Below, one piece after another: positions 26,980 to 36,453 of a DNA stretch of 64,000 nt. The notes under the pieces were generated by a model. That model was not told where the DNA came from, made no database searches, and was given only the letters and a program-made list of their open reading frames with translations. The DNA comes from Verrucomicrobiota bacterium (lineage in GTDB: Bacteria; Verrucomicrobiota; Verrucomicrobiia; Limisphaerales; J093): assembly GCA_027493615.1 (NCBI GenBank), contig JAOSKK010000039.1, positions 371,683-435,682 on the forward strand. The letters run 5' to 3'. Within the stretch, counting starts at the first letter, position 1. The number at the start of each line of letters is the position of its first letter. A program made the position numbers and the translations under genes.

Positions 26980-27634
26980 CTACGCGAGGAAGCGGCCGCG
27001 GAGGAGGGGGCCGGCGACGGCGGCGAGGAGGGCGGCAATCACGCCCCAGGTGGCCGGTTCGGGAACGGGTGTGGCATGGACCACGATGGACAGCGAAGCG
27101 TCCGGGACCTCGCTCCACGGGGACCAGGGGCCGTTGTCTCGAGAACTGCTCAGATATCCGGACGCGCTTGGAGCCCTCATACCAGAAGAAGATGCTGGAC
27201 TGGATGAGGCTCGGTTCGGCCACGACCCAGTACCTGGTGTTCGGTTGGAGGGAAAGCGCGGCGGCAGTGAAGCTCACGTTTGCTGGGTTGAAAATGGCGG
27301 TCGGTGTTGTCAGCGCGCCGAGATTGGCCCCCGGGCGATGCACACCATGCTCAAAGAGATCATCGCAGAGGGTCAAACGGAAGGCGGCGGAATCCGGAGC
27401 CAACCCCGAGAGATACAGGGTGACTGAGTCAAGGGTGTATGCCTGATCGGGGGTGAGGAATGACACAGCCTGGCGGTCACCAATTCCGGTGCCCGTGTTG
27501 TATGAGACTCTGCCATTGGCATCACTTTGCGCGTTGTTGGTGTCGTACGTCTCGTAGATGACGACGGCCTGAGCGAGTTGAGTGGCGGCCAGGAGGCCGG
27601 CGCCGACCTGGCGGAGGTTGCGGTAGAACTTCAT
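26980..27634 (-). CDS. PEP-CTERM exported protein, frameshifted
   Basis: Start at 27634 (MKFYRNLRQVGAGLLAATQL) gives a signal peptide ending AQA. The mature part reads VVIYETYDTNNAQSDANGRV, GTGIGDRQAVSFLTPDQAYT, LDSVTLYLSGLAPDSAAFRL and NTRYWVVAEPSLIQSSIFFW, resembling the choice-of-anchor R type of beta domain. One shift near 27140 joins ISEQFSRDNGPWSPWSEVPD to the C-terminal PEP-CTERM signal VPEPATWGVIAALLAAVAG, ending RGRFLA. The protein would be anchored by exosortase and processed at PEP. The domain name is my reading of the pattern; the PEP-CTERM call is firm. Confidence 0.82.
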
Positions 27635-27933
27635 ACCCTGCGATCCCGTGTCATCCCGATGTTGATCTCCGATGTCTCTTGGCCGGCGCACGCACGTGCT
27701 GGGTCGGTTGCGCTCGGGCACCGTGGCGGCTCCGCGTCGACGCCCACCACCTTGGGGTGGCGGGTGCGGGAAGCGTCAATTGGGGACGCAACGTAGGGAG
27801 AACTGAATGCGCCGGGTGCGGCTGGCGTCCATTGCGAGGCGGCACTGGGCCCGGATCGGGCTGGGGCAAACCGATGTCGGCGTGGTGGGTTGCAGGTGGA
27901 AATTGCGGTGATTATCATTCGGCTTTTGCGCGC
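27635..27933. other. Intergenic region between divergent PEP-CTERM and efflux operon genes
   Basis: I see no gene. It must contain promoters for both directions. TGATTATCATTC at 27908-27919 sits about 15 bp before the adaptor start and resembles half of a Fur box, but without a second half I do not call an operator. Confidence 0.5.
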
Positions 27934-29251
27934 ATGAAGAAACTGATTGTGGGTTTGATCATCCTGGGAGGGGTGGGGTTCCTGGCGTATCGATTCGGGC
28001 CCGGGGTGGCGCACGGCGTTGGGCGGGACCGAGGAGCTGCCGCGGCTGAAGACGGCCGCCGTGATCCAGACCAACATCAGTTTCGCGGTGAATGCGGCGG
28101 GTGAAATCGGGCCGGCCGAACAGGTTTCCGTGCGACCGGAGATCAACGGGCGTTTGGAGGTATTGCCCGTGGACATCGGGGATCGCGTCCGTCAGGGAGA
28201 GCTTCTGTTCAAACTGGACGACAAGGAGTTGCAACAGCAGCGCGCCTCCAACCTCACGGCCATCGAGCGGGCCAGGCTCGAACTGCAGAAGGCCGAACGC
28301 GATTACCTGCGCGCCCAGGATCTGTTGGCGGAGAACCTGATTTCCCAGGAGCTTTACGACAACACCAAGACCACCTACGAACTCGCCAAGAACTCCCTGG
28401 ACCGCGCCCAGAAGGACCTGGCGCTGATCGATGAGCGCCTCACCAAGACTGAGGTCAAGGCGCCCTTTGACTGCACCGTGCTCACCCGCCCGATCTCGGT
28501 CGGCCAGGCCGTGTCAGGCTCGGGCGGTTTCAACAGCGGCACCGAGGTGCTGACCATCGCCGATCTGAACTACCTGATCATCAATGCCCACATCAACCAG
28601 GCGGACGTGCCGCGACTGCAGCCCAACCAGACTGTGGAGGTGGGCGTCGAGGCGGTGGCGGGGTTGAAGGTGACCGGGGTGGTCGAGCGGATCGCCCCGC
28701 AGGCGACCATTCGCAACAACATCAAGGGTTTCGCGGCGCGCATCCGGATCGAGAACCCGGATGAACGGATTCGGCCGGGCATGACCGCCAACATCAAGAT
28801 CCCCGTGGCATCGGCCGAGAACGTGGTGGCAGTGCCCCTGGTGGCGGTGTTCACCGAGAAGCCCTCTCCGACCAGCACGGAACGGGAGCGCTACGTTTAC
28901 GTGGCGCGGGGCAACGCGTTTGAGAAGCGCCTGGTGAAGGTGGGGGTCTCCGACTTTTTCTTCGCGGAGATCCAGGAGGGCTTGTCCGCCGGCGATGTCG
29001 TCGCGCTCGAGTTGCCGAAGGACGAACTCAAGCAGTCAGCGGCGCCGGAGGGCGGCGGCGGCCCCGCCGGCCCGTTCGTCGCGGTTGGCCGCCTCGACCA
29101 CGCCAGTCCCGGCGACGAACACCACCGTCACCTCAACGCCCGGCGCCCCGGCCGCAGGCGTCGCCGCGTCCAGCCCACCCCCCGTCCGGCGCCCCGGCGA
29201 CCGGTACCGCGGAAGGACGGCCCGCGGCGGGTGAACGTCCCGCCAGCGTGA
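27934..29251 (+). CDS. HlyD/MacA-type periplasmic adaptor of an efflux system, frameshifted
   Basis: ATG 27934 begins a membrane anchor (KKLIVGLIILGGVGFLAYRF). A shift near 28015 leads to the lipoyl-like half EQVSVRPEINGRLEVLPVDI, the coiled-coil hairpin (RARLELQKAERDYLRAQDLL ... YDNTKTTYELAKNSLDRAQ), then the second lipoyl half TEVKAPFDCTVLTRPISVGQ, a beta-barrel (DLNYLIINAHINQADVPRLQ) and the membrane-proximal domain (YVYVARGNAFEKRLVKVGVS). The end from about 29090 is low-complexity proline/threonine sequence and may carry another shift. It is the first gene of the export operon; it links the inner-membrane MacB-like complex to an outer-membrane channel, none of which is encoded here. Confidence 0.87.
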
Positions 29252-29334
29252 GTGCGGAGCGCCGCGGCAGCGGCTAGCGGCGGTCGGACGGCACGCACGG
29301 GCTTCCACGGCTCCGCCAACCACCTCGCGACCCC

Positions 29335-30089
29335 ATGGCACTGGTCGAACTCCGCGGCGTCAGCAAGATCTATCACCTCGGCGGCGAGGAGATCCGCGCG
29401 CTGGACAACGTCTCGCTGGACATCGAGCAAGGCGAGTTCATCTCGATCATCGGGCCTTCCGGCAGCGGCAAGTCCACCCTGATGCACATCCTGGGTTGTC
29501 TGGATACGCCCACGCGGGGGACGATCACGCTGGACGGCGTGATGGTGCAGGATGCCAGCCCGCGACAACTGGCCGCGATGCGGAACCGGAAGATCGGGTT
29601 CGTGTTCCAGTTCTTCAACCTGCTGCCGAAGCTCAACGTGGTGCAGAACGTCGAGCTGCCCATGATCTACAGCGGGGTGTCCGGGCGGGAACGTCGCGAG
29701 AAGGCCATGGCTGCGCTCGAGGCCGTGGACCTGGTCAACCGCGCCAAACACCGCCCAAGCCAGCTTTCCGGCGGTCAACAGCAGCGGGTCGCGATTGCCC
29801 GCGCGCTGGTCAACAGCCCGCGCATCGTGTTCGCCGACGAACCGACCGGGAATCTCGACTCCCACACGGGCGAGGCGATCCTCGCGCTGTTCCGCCGGCT
29901 CAGCACCGAGGGGCGCACCATCGTCCTCGTCACCCACGATCCGGAGATCGCCGCGGTCACCCCCGGCGCATCGAAATCCGGGATGGCCGGATCGCCCAAC
30001 ACGTGGACCTGACGCTCGCCGGGTTGGACCGCCCGCTCCGGCCGGGGTTCGCCGCCGAACCGGGCGCTGCAGCGCCACCGGCCCCATGA
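29335..30089 (+). CDS. MacB/LolD-type ABC transporter ATP-binding protein, frameshifted at the end
   Basis: Starts MALVELRGVSKIYHLGGEEI. Walker A GPSGSGKST, Q-loop FVFQFFNLLPKLNVVQNVEL, signature LSGGQQQRVAIARAL, Walker B RIVFADEPTGNLDSHTG and switch VLVTHDPEIA are all present. A shift near 29955 leads to RRIEIRDGRIAQHVDLTLAG and a stop at 30089, which overlaps the DoxX start as ATGA; the unshifted reading would lose this coupling. Proteins of this class couple ATP hydrolysis to FtsX-like permeases for macrolide, lipoprotein or peptide export. The two FtsX permeases are encoded downstream. Confidence 0.92.
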
Positions 30090-30562
30090 AGCGGCTCTGG
30101 CAACGACTGGTGTTCGGCGGGATCGGTCAGAATGCTGTCACGGTGGATCTTGGCCTGGCGGTGCTGCGGATCGGCGCCGGGCTGGCTTTGTGCCTTCTGT
30201 TCCAGAAGTTCCTGCCGCGGGACGGTGTCTGGGGGCCGCCGGCGAGCTTCGTGGAAGACGTGGCCAAGCTGGGTTTCCCGACGCCCCGGATTTTCGCGTG
30301 GACGGCGGTGGTGTCTGAGTTCTTCGGGGGCATCCTGTTGGTGCTGGGCTTGTTGACCCGGCCGGCGGCGCTGCTCAACGCGGTGACGACGGGCGTGGCC
30401 GCCTCTGGCTATCATCAGGAACTCGGGCGGGATGGCGCCGCGGCGTTCGGATTCTTCCTGATCACGACGACGATCACATTGGCGGGGCCGGGTCGTTTCA
30501 GTCTGGACGGCATGTTCCGCTGGCTGCAACCGCGTTACCCGGGGCGTCCCCCGCCGCCATGA
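30086..30562 (+). CDS. DoxX family membrane protein inside the efflux operon
   Basis: A 158-residue protein (MKRLWQRLVFGGIGQNAVTV) with four hydrophobic segments of the DoxX family: LAVLRIGAGLALCLLFQKFL, PRIFAWTAVVSEFFGGILLV, LLTRPAALLNAVTTGVAASG and FGFFLITTTITLAGPGRFSL, the last with the conserved G-P-G-x-x-S-L-D. ATGA overlap with the ATPase gene and 4 bp before the first permease gene show co-transcription and coupled translation. DoxX proteins are linked to thiol/redox stress or quinone-related functions in other bacteria; its presence between the ATPase and permease genes of a MacB-like exporter is unusual. Confidence 0.88.
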   Translation: MKRLWQRLVFGGIGQNAVTVDLGLAVLRIGAGLALCLLFQKFLPRDGVWGPPASFVEDVAKLGFPTPRIFAWTAVVSEFFGGILLVLGLLTRPAALLNAVTTGVAASGYHQELGRDGAAAFGFFLITTTITLAGPGRFSLDGMFRWLQPRYPGRPPPP

Positions 30563-30566
30563 GGCC

Positions 30567-32043
30567 ATGAACAGAGCGTCATCCCAACTGCCCGCGACGT
30601 CCAAGGCCGAGCCTCCGGCCCATGCGGCGGTGAACTTCTGGACCACGATCGGGGCGGGTTTCCGCGAGATCTGGGCTCACAAGTTCCGCTCGTTGCTCAC
30701 CATGTTGGGCATCATCCTGGGGGTCTCAAGCCTGGTGGCCATGTCGGCGCTGGTCAAGGGCATGGAGAAAGGGGCCAAGGAGGCGCTGGTCGCGATCGGG
30801 GGTTTGGAGAAGGTGCGCGTCGAGCCGCAGAACGTGCCGCCGGAGCAACTTCACTTGCTGGATCAAGCGGTGGGCATCACGATGAACGATGTGTATGCGC
30901 TCCAGGCCGGGGCGCCGCTGGTCACCCGCGTGTCGCCGGAGATGCGGGTTCCGGCCACCGTGTCGGCCAACGGGAAGCGGTTTCGCCCCTTCATCTGCAA
31001 CGGCGTCTGGCCGGTGGCGCTTGAGATGAGCGAGCACCTCATCGCGCACGGGCGGATGTTCAACGAGTTGGATGACGAGATGGCCCGCAGTGTGTGTGTG
31101 ATCGGCACGGCCACGCGCGACGAGTTGTGGGGCTCGCCCGAGGATGTGGGGCGGGAGATCATCCCGCTGGGCGAGACTCTCTACATCAACGGAGTGCCGT
31201 TCACCATCATTGGGATGTTCCCGCACTACGAGAGCGAGCAGGACCGCAAGGCCCGTGAACTGGCCCAGGCCCAGGCCGCCGTGTCGGGCGTCCAGGTGGG
31301 TCCGGCCCGCGATCGCGGCCGCGGTGGACGCGGAGGGCGGGGGGAACTTCATCTTCTGGCTGAAGAATGCGACCATCTACATGCCGCTGAACACGGCCTG
31401 GATGAAGTTCCGCAGCGGGATGAGCCTGGCCGAACCAGGTCGTTGGGGCAACCCGGGCACGCCGGCGAGTGGGGTGATCACGGCCGACCCGCGCCTGTCC
31501 AACCTCGAGCTGAAAGTGGCCAGTGTGGACGTGCTGGGCGAGGCCTTGCAGCAAATCCGGAACATCCTCATGTCCACGCACAAGGGGATCGAGGACTTCA
31601 ACTTCCGCACCCAGGAGGACTGGGCGGGAGAACATCAATCTGTTCATCCGCAACGCGCGGATGAGCGGCGGGCTCATCGCGGCCATCAGCCTGCTCGTGG
31701 GCGGGATCGGCATCATGAACATCATGCTGGCCAGCATCTCGGAGCGGGTGCGGGAGATCGGGATCCGGAAGTCGGTCGGGGCCACCACGGGCGACATCTT
31801 CGTCCAGATCCTGGTCGAGAGCGTGGTCATTGCGGTGCTGGGGGGCTGGTCGGACTGGTGACTTCGTTTGGCCTGGTGCAGTTGATCGGCGGGTTCTCGC
31901 CCACGGACAACACCCCCATCATCACGGCGCCCGCGATGCTGCTCGCGTTCAGTTTCAGTGTGGTCGTGGGGATCCTGGCGGGCATCCTTCCGGCGGTGAA
32001 AGCCGCGCGGCTCAATCCGATCCAGGCGCTGCGCTACGAATGA
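30567..32043 (+). CDS. MacB-like FtsX permease 1, frameshifted
   Basis: Starts MNRASSQLPATSKAEPPAHA; first transmembrane region SLLTMLGIILGVSSLVAMSA preceded by REIWAHKFR. A large periplasmic (MacB_PCD) domain follows: APLVTRVSPEMRVPATVSAN, VGREIIPLGETLYINGVPF, TIIGMFPHYESEQDRKAREL. Shifts near 31315, 31625 and 31845 are required; the end contains NINLFIRNARMSGGLIAAIS, LLVGGIGIMNIMLASISERV and AVKAARLNPIQALRYE, the FtsX signature. The stop overlaps the start of permease 2 as ATGA. It would form a heterodimeric permease with permease 2, using the ATPase encoded at 29335. Confidence 0.88.
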
Positions 32044-33394
32044 ACCTGCTCAACACCATCATCGCTGGTTTCAAAGAGGTCTGGGCGCAGAAGTTCCGGT
32101 CCCTTCTTACCATGCTCGGGATTGTGCTCGGCGTGGCCAGCCTGGTCGGCATGTCCGCGATCATCAAGGGCATGGAAAACGGGATGAAGGAGGCCATGAT
32201 CGCGATGGGCGGGGCCGACAAGGTGCTGCTCGAGCAGCAGGAGGTTCCGCCCGACCAGGAGCACCTCGCGGATCAAGCCCCGGGGCGGACCATGGCCGAC
32301 GTCGAAGCCTTGCGCCACGGAGCGCCTTTGGTGCGGATCGTGTCGCCCGAGATGGCCGTGAACGGGCTGATGGCCTCGCGGGGCGAGAAGCGCGTCTGGC
32401 CCTCGGAAGCCGTGGGTGTCTGGCCCGCCGTCCTGGAGATGAACCTGCACACCCTGGAACACGGCCGTTTCTTCACCGAGTTGGACGAGGAGAATGCCCA
32501 CGCGGTCTGCGTCATCGGGACCGGCATCCGGGACGAGCTTTTCGGCAGCCCCGAGGAGGTGGGCCGCGAGATCATCCCCATCGGCGAGATCATCTATCTG
32601 AACCGCCAGCCCTTCACCATCGTGGGCATGTTCCAGCGGTACGAGAGCGAGGAGGATCGCAAACGTCGCGAGTACGAAGCGCGGCAGCCCAAGCAGGTGC
32701 AAGCCGGACCCGAGCGGGCCCGCGGCTGGGGGCGGCGCGGCAACTGGGCCTTCGAACGTAAGAACCGCACGCTCTACATGCCTTTGAACACGGCGTGGGT
32801 GCGGTTCCGCGCGGCCAGCGGCCAGGACGGTATCCCGGATCCCCGGCTGAGCGACATCGACATCAAGGTGGCCAGTCTCGACCTGCTGGCGCCGTCGCTG
32901 CAGCAGGCGCGCAACGTTCTCTTTATGACCCACCGCGGCATCGAGGATTTCGGGTTTCGCACCCAGGAGAACCAGCTCGACAGCATCAACCAGCAGATCC
33001 GCAACGCGCGGATGAGCGGCGGATTCATCGCCGCGATCAGCCTGCTGGTGGGCGGCATCGGCATCATGAACATCATGCTGGCCAGCATCAACGAGCGCAT
33101 CCGCCAGATCGGCATCTGCAAGGCCGTGGGGGCCACGGGCGGCGCGATCTTCACGCAGATCTTGATCGAGAGCGTGGTCATCTCCTCATCGGGGCCACCC
33201 TGGGTATCGCCGCCTCGTTCGGGCTGGTCCAAGTGCTGACGTTCATCAGCCCGACCTCCAACGCCCCCGTGATTACCGCCTTCGCCCTGGCTGTGGCGGT
33301 CGCGTTCAGCGGTGCGGTCGGCGTCTTCGCCGGGCTGTTTCCGGCGGTGAAGGCCGCCCGCCTCAACCCCATCCAGGCGCTCCGCTACGAGTAA
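32040..33394 (+). CDS. MacB-like FtsX permease 2, frameshifted
   Basis: Starts MNLLNTIIAGFKEVWAQKFR and parallels permease 1 closely (SLLTMLGIVLGVASLVGMSA; PLVRIVSPEMAVNGLMASRG; VGREIIPIGEIIYLNRQPFT; RNARMSGGFIAAISLLVGGI; AVKAARLNPIQALRYE), so the two arose by duplication. One shift near 33182 is needed before IGATLGIAASFGLVQVLTFI. It is the last operon gene: its stop codon at 33392-33394 abuts the perfect hairpin. A 56-residue charged insertion (EEDRKRREYEARQPKQVQAG) lies between the MacB_PCD domain halves, as in permease 1. Confidence 0.9.
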
Positions 33395-33449
33395 TCGCCG
33401 TGCCGATGGCGAATGACAACAAGTGGTCATTCGCCATCGGCACGGCGAT
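33394..33449. terminator. Perfect 24-bp hairpin after the efflux operon
   Basis: Bases 33394-33417 (containing TGCCGATGGCGAATGAC) pair exactly with 33426-33449, leaving an 8-nt loop (aacaagtg). It starts at the last base of the permease stop codon. No T-run follows, so it is either a factor-dependent terminator, an mRNA 3'-stabilising structure or a mobile repeat; perfect 24-bp pairing is longer than a usual terminator. Confidence 0.7.
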
Positions 33450-33533
33450 CCATTTGCCTGCTCGAAGGCGGGGGATGGAAAACGCCAAACGGGACTTGAC
33501 CGGGAGGGGTCGTGGGTTTCCAGGATTCCGGCC

Positions 33534-36351
33534 ATGCAACTCCTGCCTCCCGCCTGCGCCCTGGTGTTTGTCGGCTTCCTGCAAGCGGTCGCTGCCTCCC
33601 CGCCGCTCACGCTCGAGACCCCGCACTTCCGTTACACGCTCTCTCCGGCCGGCGTGAACCTCGGGTTCGTCGACCGCGCGTCGGGCCTCGATTACCTCCG
33701 GCCCGGTGCGCCTTCGCCCGCGGCGCTGGTGCGCCGTGGCGGCCAGGAGTATCCCCTCACCACCGCGGCGTTGGCGGGTGATCGGCTCACCTTCGGCTTT
33801 GGCGCCGCGGACCTCGAGGTCGTGCTGAAGGTCGACCACCGTCCGGAGTATCTGCGACTGACCGTTGAGTCCTTGAAGGGGGGAGGCGCCCGATTCGCTC
33901 GTATTCGTGCAGGTTCCGCTGCGGTTGGCCGGGAAGCCGGAGGAACCGTTTGGGGCCTGCGCCTTCTCCCTCAACCTGTTCACGCGCGTCGACCAGCTCC
34001 CCGCATTGCAGACCGAGTTGCGTGCCGCCTGTCATCGCAAGTTCGGACTGGTGGGGGCCCAGGTGGCGCTCGTCGCCGCGCCTCCGGATCGGATGCTGGC
34101 GGTGTTGCGCGACGTGCTGACCGACGCGAAGGACCTGCCGCCTTGCCCCGTCGCCGGACCCTGGGCGGTCGACGTGCCGTTCAACCACGGGTCCTACCTG
34201 TTCAACTTTGGAGATCTGACGGAAACCAACGTGGCGGACTGGATTGCGATGGTCCAGAGCCTCGGCTTCACGCAGATCGATCACCACGGCGGCGGCGGGT
34301 TCTTCCGCTTCGGCGATTTCGAGCTGAACCGCCGCAAGTGGCCGGAGGGCTGGGAGACCTTTGCCCGCATCGTGGCCCGCCTTCGCGCGGCCGGGATTGG
34401 CTCGATCTTCCACAGCTACGCCTTCTTCATCGCCAAGGACTCGAAGTATGTCACCCCCGTGCCCGACCCGCGGCTGGACGCCTTCCGCACGTTCACCCTC
34501 GCCGAGGCGCTCGCGGCGGACGCCAGGGAGTTGGTCGTGAACGAGCCCACGGCCGGCCTGAGCACGATCACCGGCTTCTTCGAGCACAACAGCGTGGTGC
34601 TGCACCTCGGCGACGAGTTGGTGACGTTCGCCGGGGTCAGTCAGGCGCCGCCGTGGCGCTTCACCGGCCTCCAACGCGGCGCCCACGGCACCCGGGCGGC
34701 CGCCCACCCGGCGGGATCCACCGCCCGACACCTCAAGGAGTGTTTCGGCCTCTTCGTCCCCGACCCCGAATCCTCGCTCTTCGAGGAGATTGCCGCGAAC
34801 CACGCCGACATCGTGAACCGTTGCGGGTTCGACGGCATCTACCTCGATGCCATCGACGGCAGCTCGATCTTGCGCGGCGCGGACGAGTGCTGGTACTGGG
34901 CGGACAAGTTTGTATTCGCGATCCAGAAGCGGCTGCAGCGACCGGTGGGCATGGAGATGAGCGCCATGTGGCACCACTTCTGGCAATACCGCACCCGCTG
35001 GCAGGCCTGGGACTATCCGCAGCGTGGGCACCGGCGGTTCGTTGACCTTCACGCGGACACCGTGAATGGCGGGCTCCTGCTCCCCCTGCACCTCGGCTGG
35101 TGGAACTTCCAGTCGTGGAACCCGCCGCAGATCGAGCCAACCTTCCCCGAAGTCGTCGAACACCTCGGCGCCCGCCTCATCGGTTGGGATGCCGGCATCT
35201 CGCTCACCGGCGCGGTGAATCGCGACCGCCTCCGCCAGGTGCCGCTGTTCCGCCGCGCCGTGGACATCCTCCGCACAACGGAAGAACTACGCCGCGCCGG
35301 GACTTACGATGCGGCTGCCCGGGCCGGGCTCCGCGAACCTAACCGGACGTTCACCCTGGTGACCGATGGGGCCGGCAAGGCGCGGTTCCACCATGCCCAC
35401 AACGTTGCCCACACTGCCGCGGTCGCCGAACCCTGGACGCTCGCCTGGACCGCGGCCAACCCGTTCGCGCCGCAAGCCCTGAAGTTCCGCCTCGAAGTGC
35501 TCATGGGCACCGGGGCCTATGACGGTCCCGAGGCCGTGGTGCTGGCCGATTTCGCCGAGCAAGACCTTGCCGCGTGGAAGCCGACTCAAGCCGCCGGCGT
35601 GGTTTCGTCCGTGGCACGCGAACCTGCTGAGGGTGGCTCGGCGCGCGAGGTTGCGGTTCTTGAAGCGACCAGTTCCGGTCAGGTTCCTCGCAACGCGGCG
35701 TGGGCGCGTTGGCAGCGGGCCTTCGCTCCCTCGCTCAACCTCAAGCAACAGCCGGCGCTCGGGCTTTGGGTCGAGGGGGACGGGCTCGGTGAACTGCTCG
35801 CCTTCCGCCTCGAGAGCCCTCGACACCTTGCGTACGGTGCCGTGGCGGACCGGTACTTGCCCGTGGACTTCACCGGCCGGCGCCTCGTGACCCTGCTCGA
35901 GAGCGAATCCACGCGCTGGAGCGACTTCGAGTGGAACGACGGCAAGGGCCTGTACCAGATCTACCGGGAGACGGTGGACTTTGGTGCCATCGGGTCTGTG
36001 AGCGTGGGATTCCAGAATCTGCCGCCCGGCAAGACGGTTCGGTGCCGGGTGGGTCCCGTCCACGCCCTGCCGATGCAGCCGTGTACCATCCGGCAACCGG
36101 CGCTGACGGTAAACGGTGTGACCGTTGTCTTCCCGGCCGAGCTGAGCTCCGGCAGTTGGCTGGAGAGCCAGGGATCGGAGGAGGGCGTCGTGTACGGGCC
36201 GACCGGCGAGCGGTTGGCGACCGTGCCCCTCACGACACCGCTACCCATGCTGCGCACCGGGGAGAACCGGTTGGCGTTCACCTGTGTCCCCGCCGAGGGT
36301 GCGACAGCGCGGGTCAAGGTGACGGTATTCAGCCAGGGCGACCCGCTGTGA
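33534..36351 (+). CDS. Large exported glycosidase-like (TIM-barrel) protein, frameshifted once
   Basis: ATG 33534 (MQLLPPACALVFVGFLQAVA) gives a signal peptide. An N-terminal beta domain (TPHFRYTLSPAGVNLGFVDR, DLEVVLKVDHRPEYLRLTVE) continues across a shift near 33890. Residues from about 200 read as an (alpha/beta)8 barrel: WIAMVQSLGFTQIDHHGGGG, FARIVARLRAAGIGSIFHSY, CGFDGIYLDAIDGSS (possible acidic residues at a strand end), RPVGMEMSAMWHHFW, GARLIGWDAGISLTGAV. A C-terminal jelly-roll follows (VVLADFAEQDLAAW, LGLWVEGDGLGELLAFRLES). At about 940 residues it resembles unassigned verrucomicrobial proteins near GH-13/GH-97-like clans; I cannot name the family. It stands alone between the efflux hairpin and a convergent repeat protein. 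Confidence 0.7.
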
Positions 36352-36453
36352 TCGGCCGGTGCCGGGGCTGTGCTGGACTCCGGCGACCGGGGATCGGGCG
36401 AGCCGCCCTGGCTTGAATCAAGGACGGGGCTGGCGCATATGATGAACTGACCC

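Noticed and set aside
27908..27919. Fur box before the HlyD adaptor
   Set aside because: Only one half (TGATTATCATTC) resembles the consensus; the inverted second half is missing.
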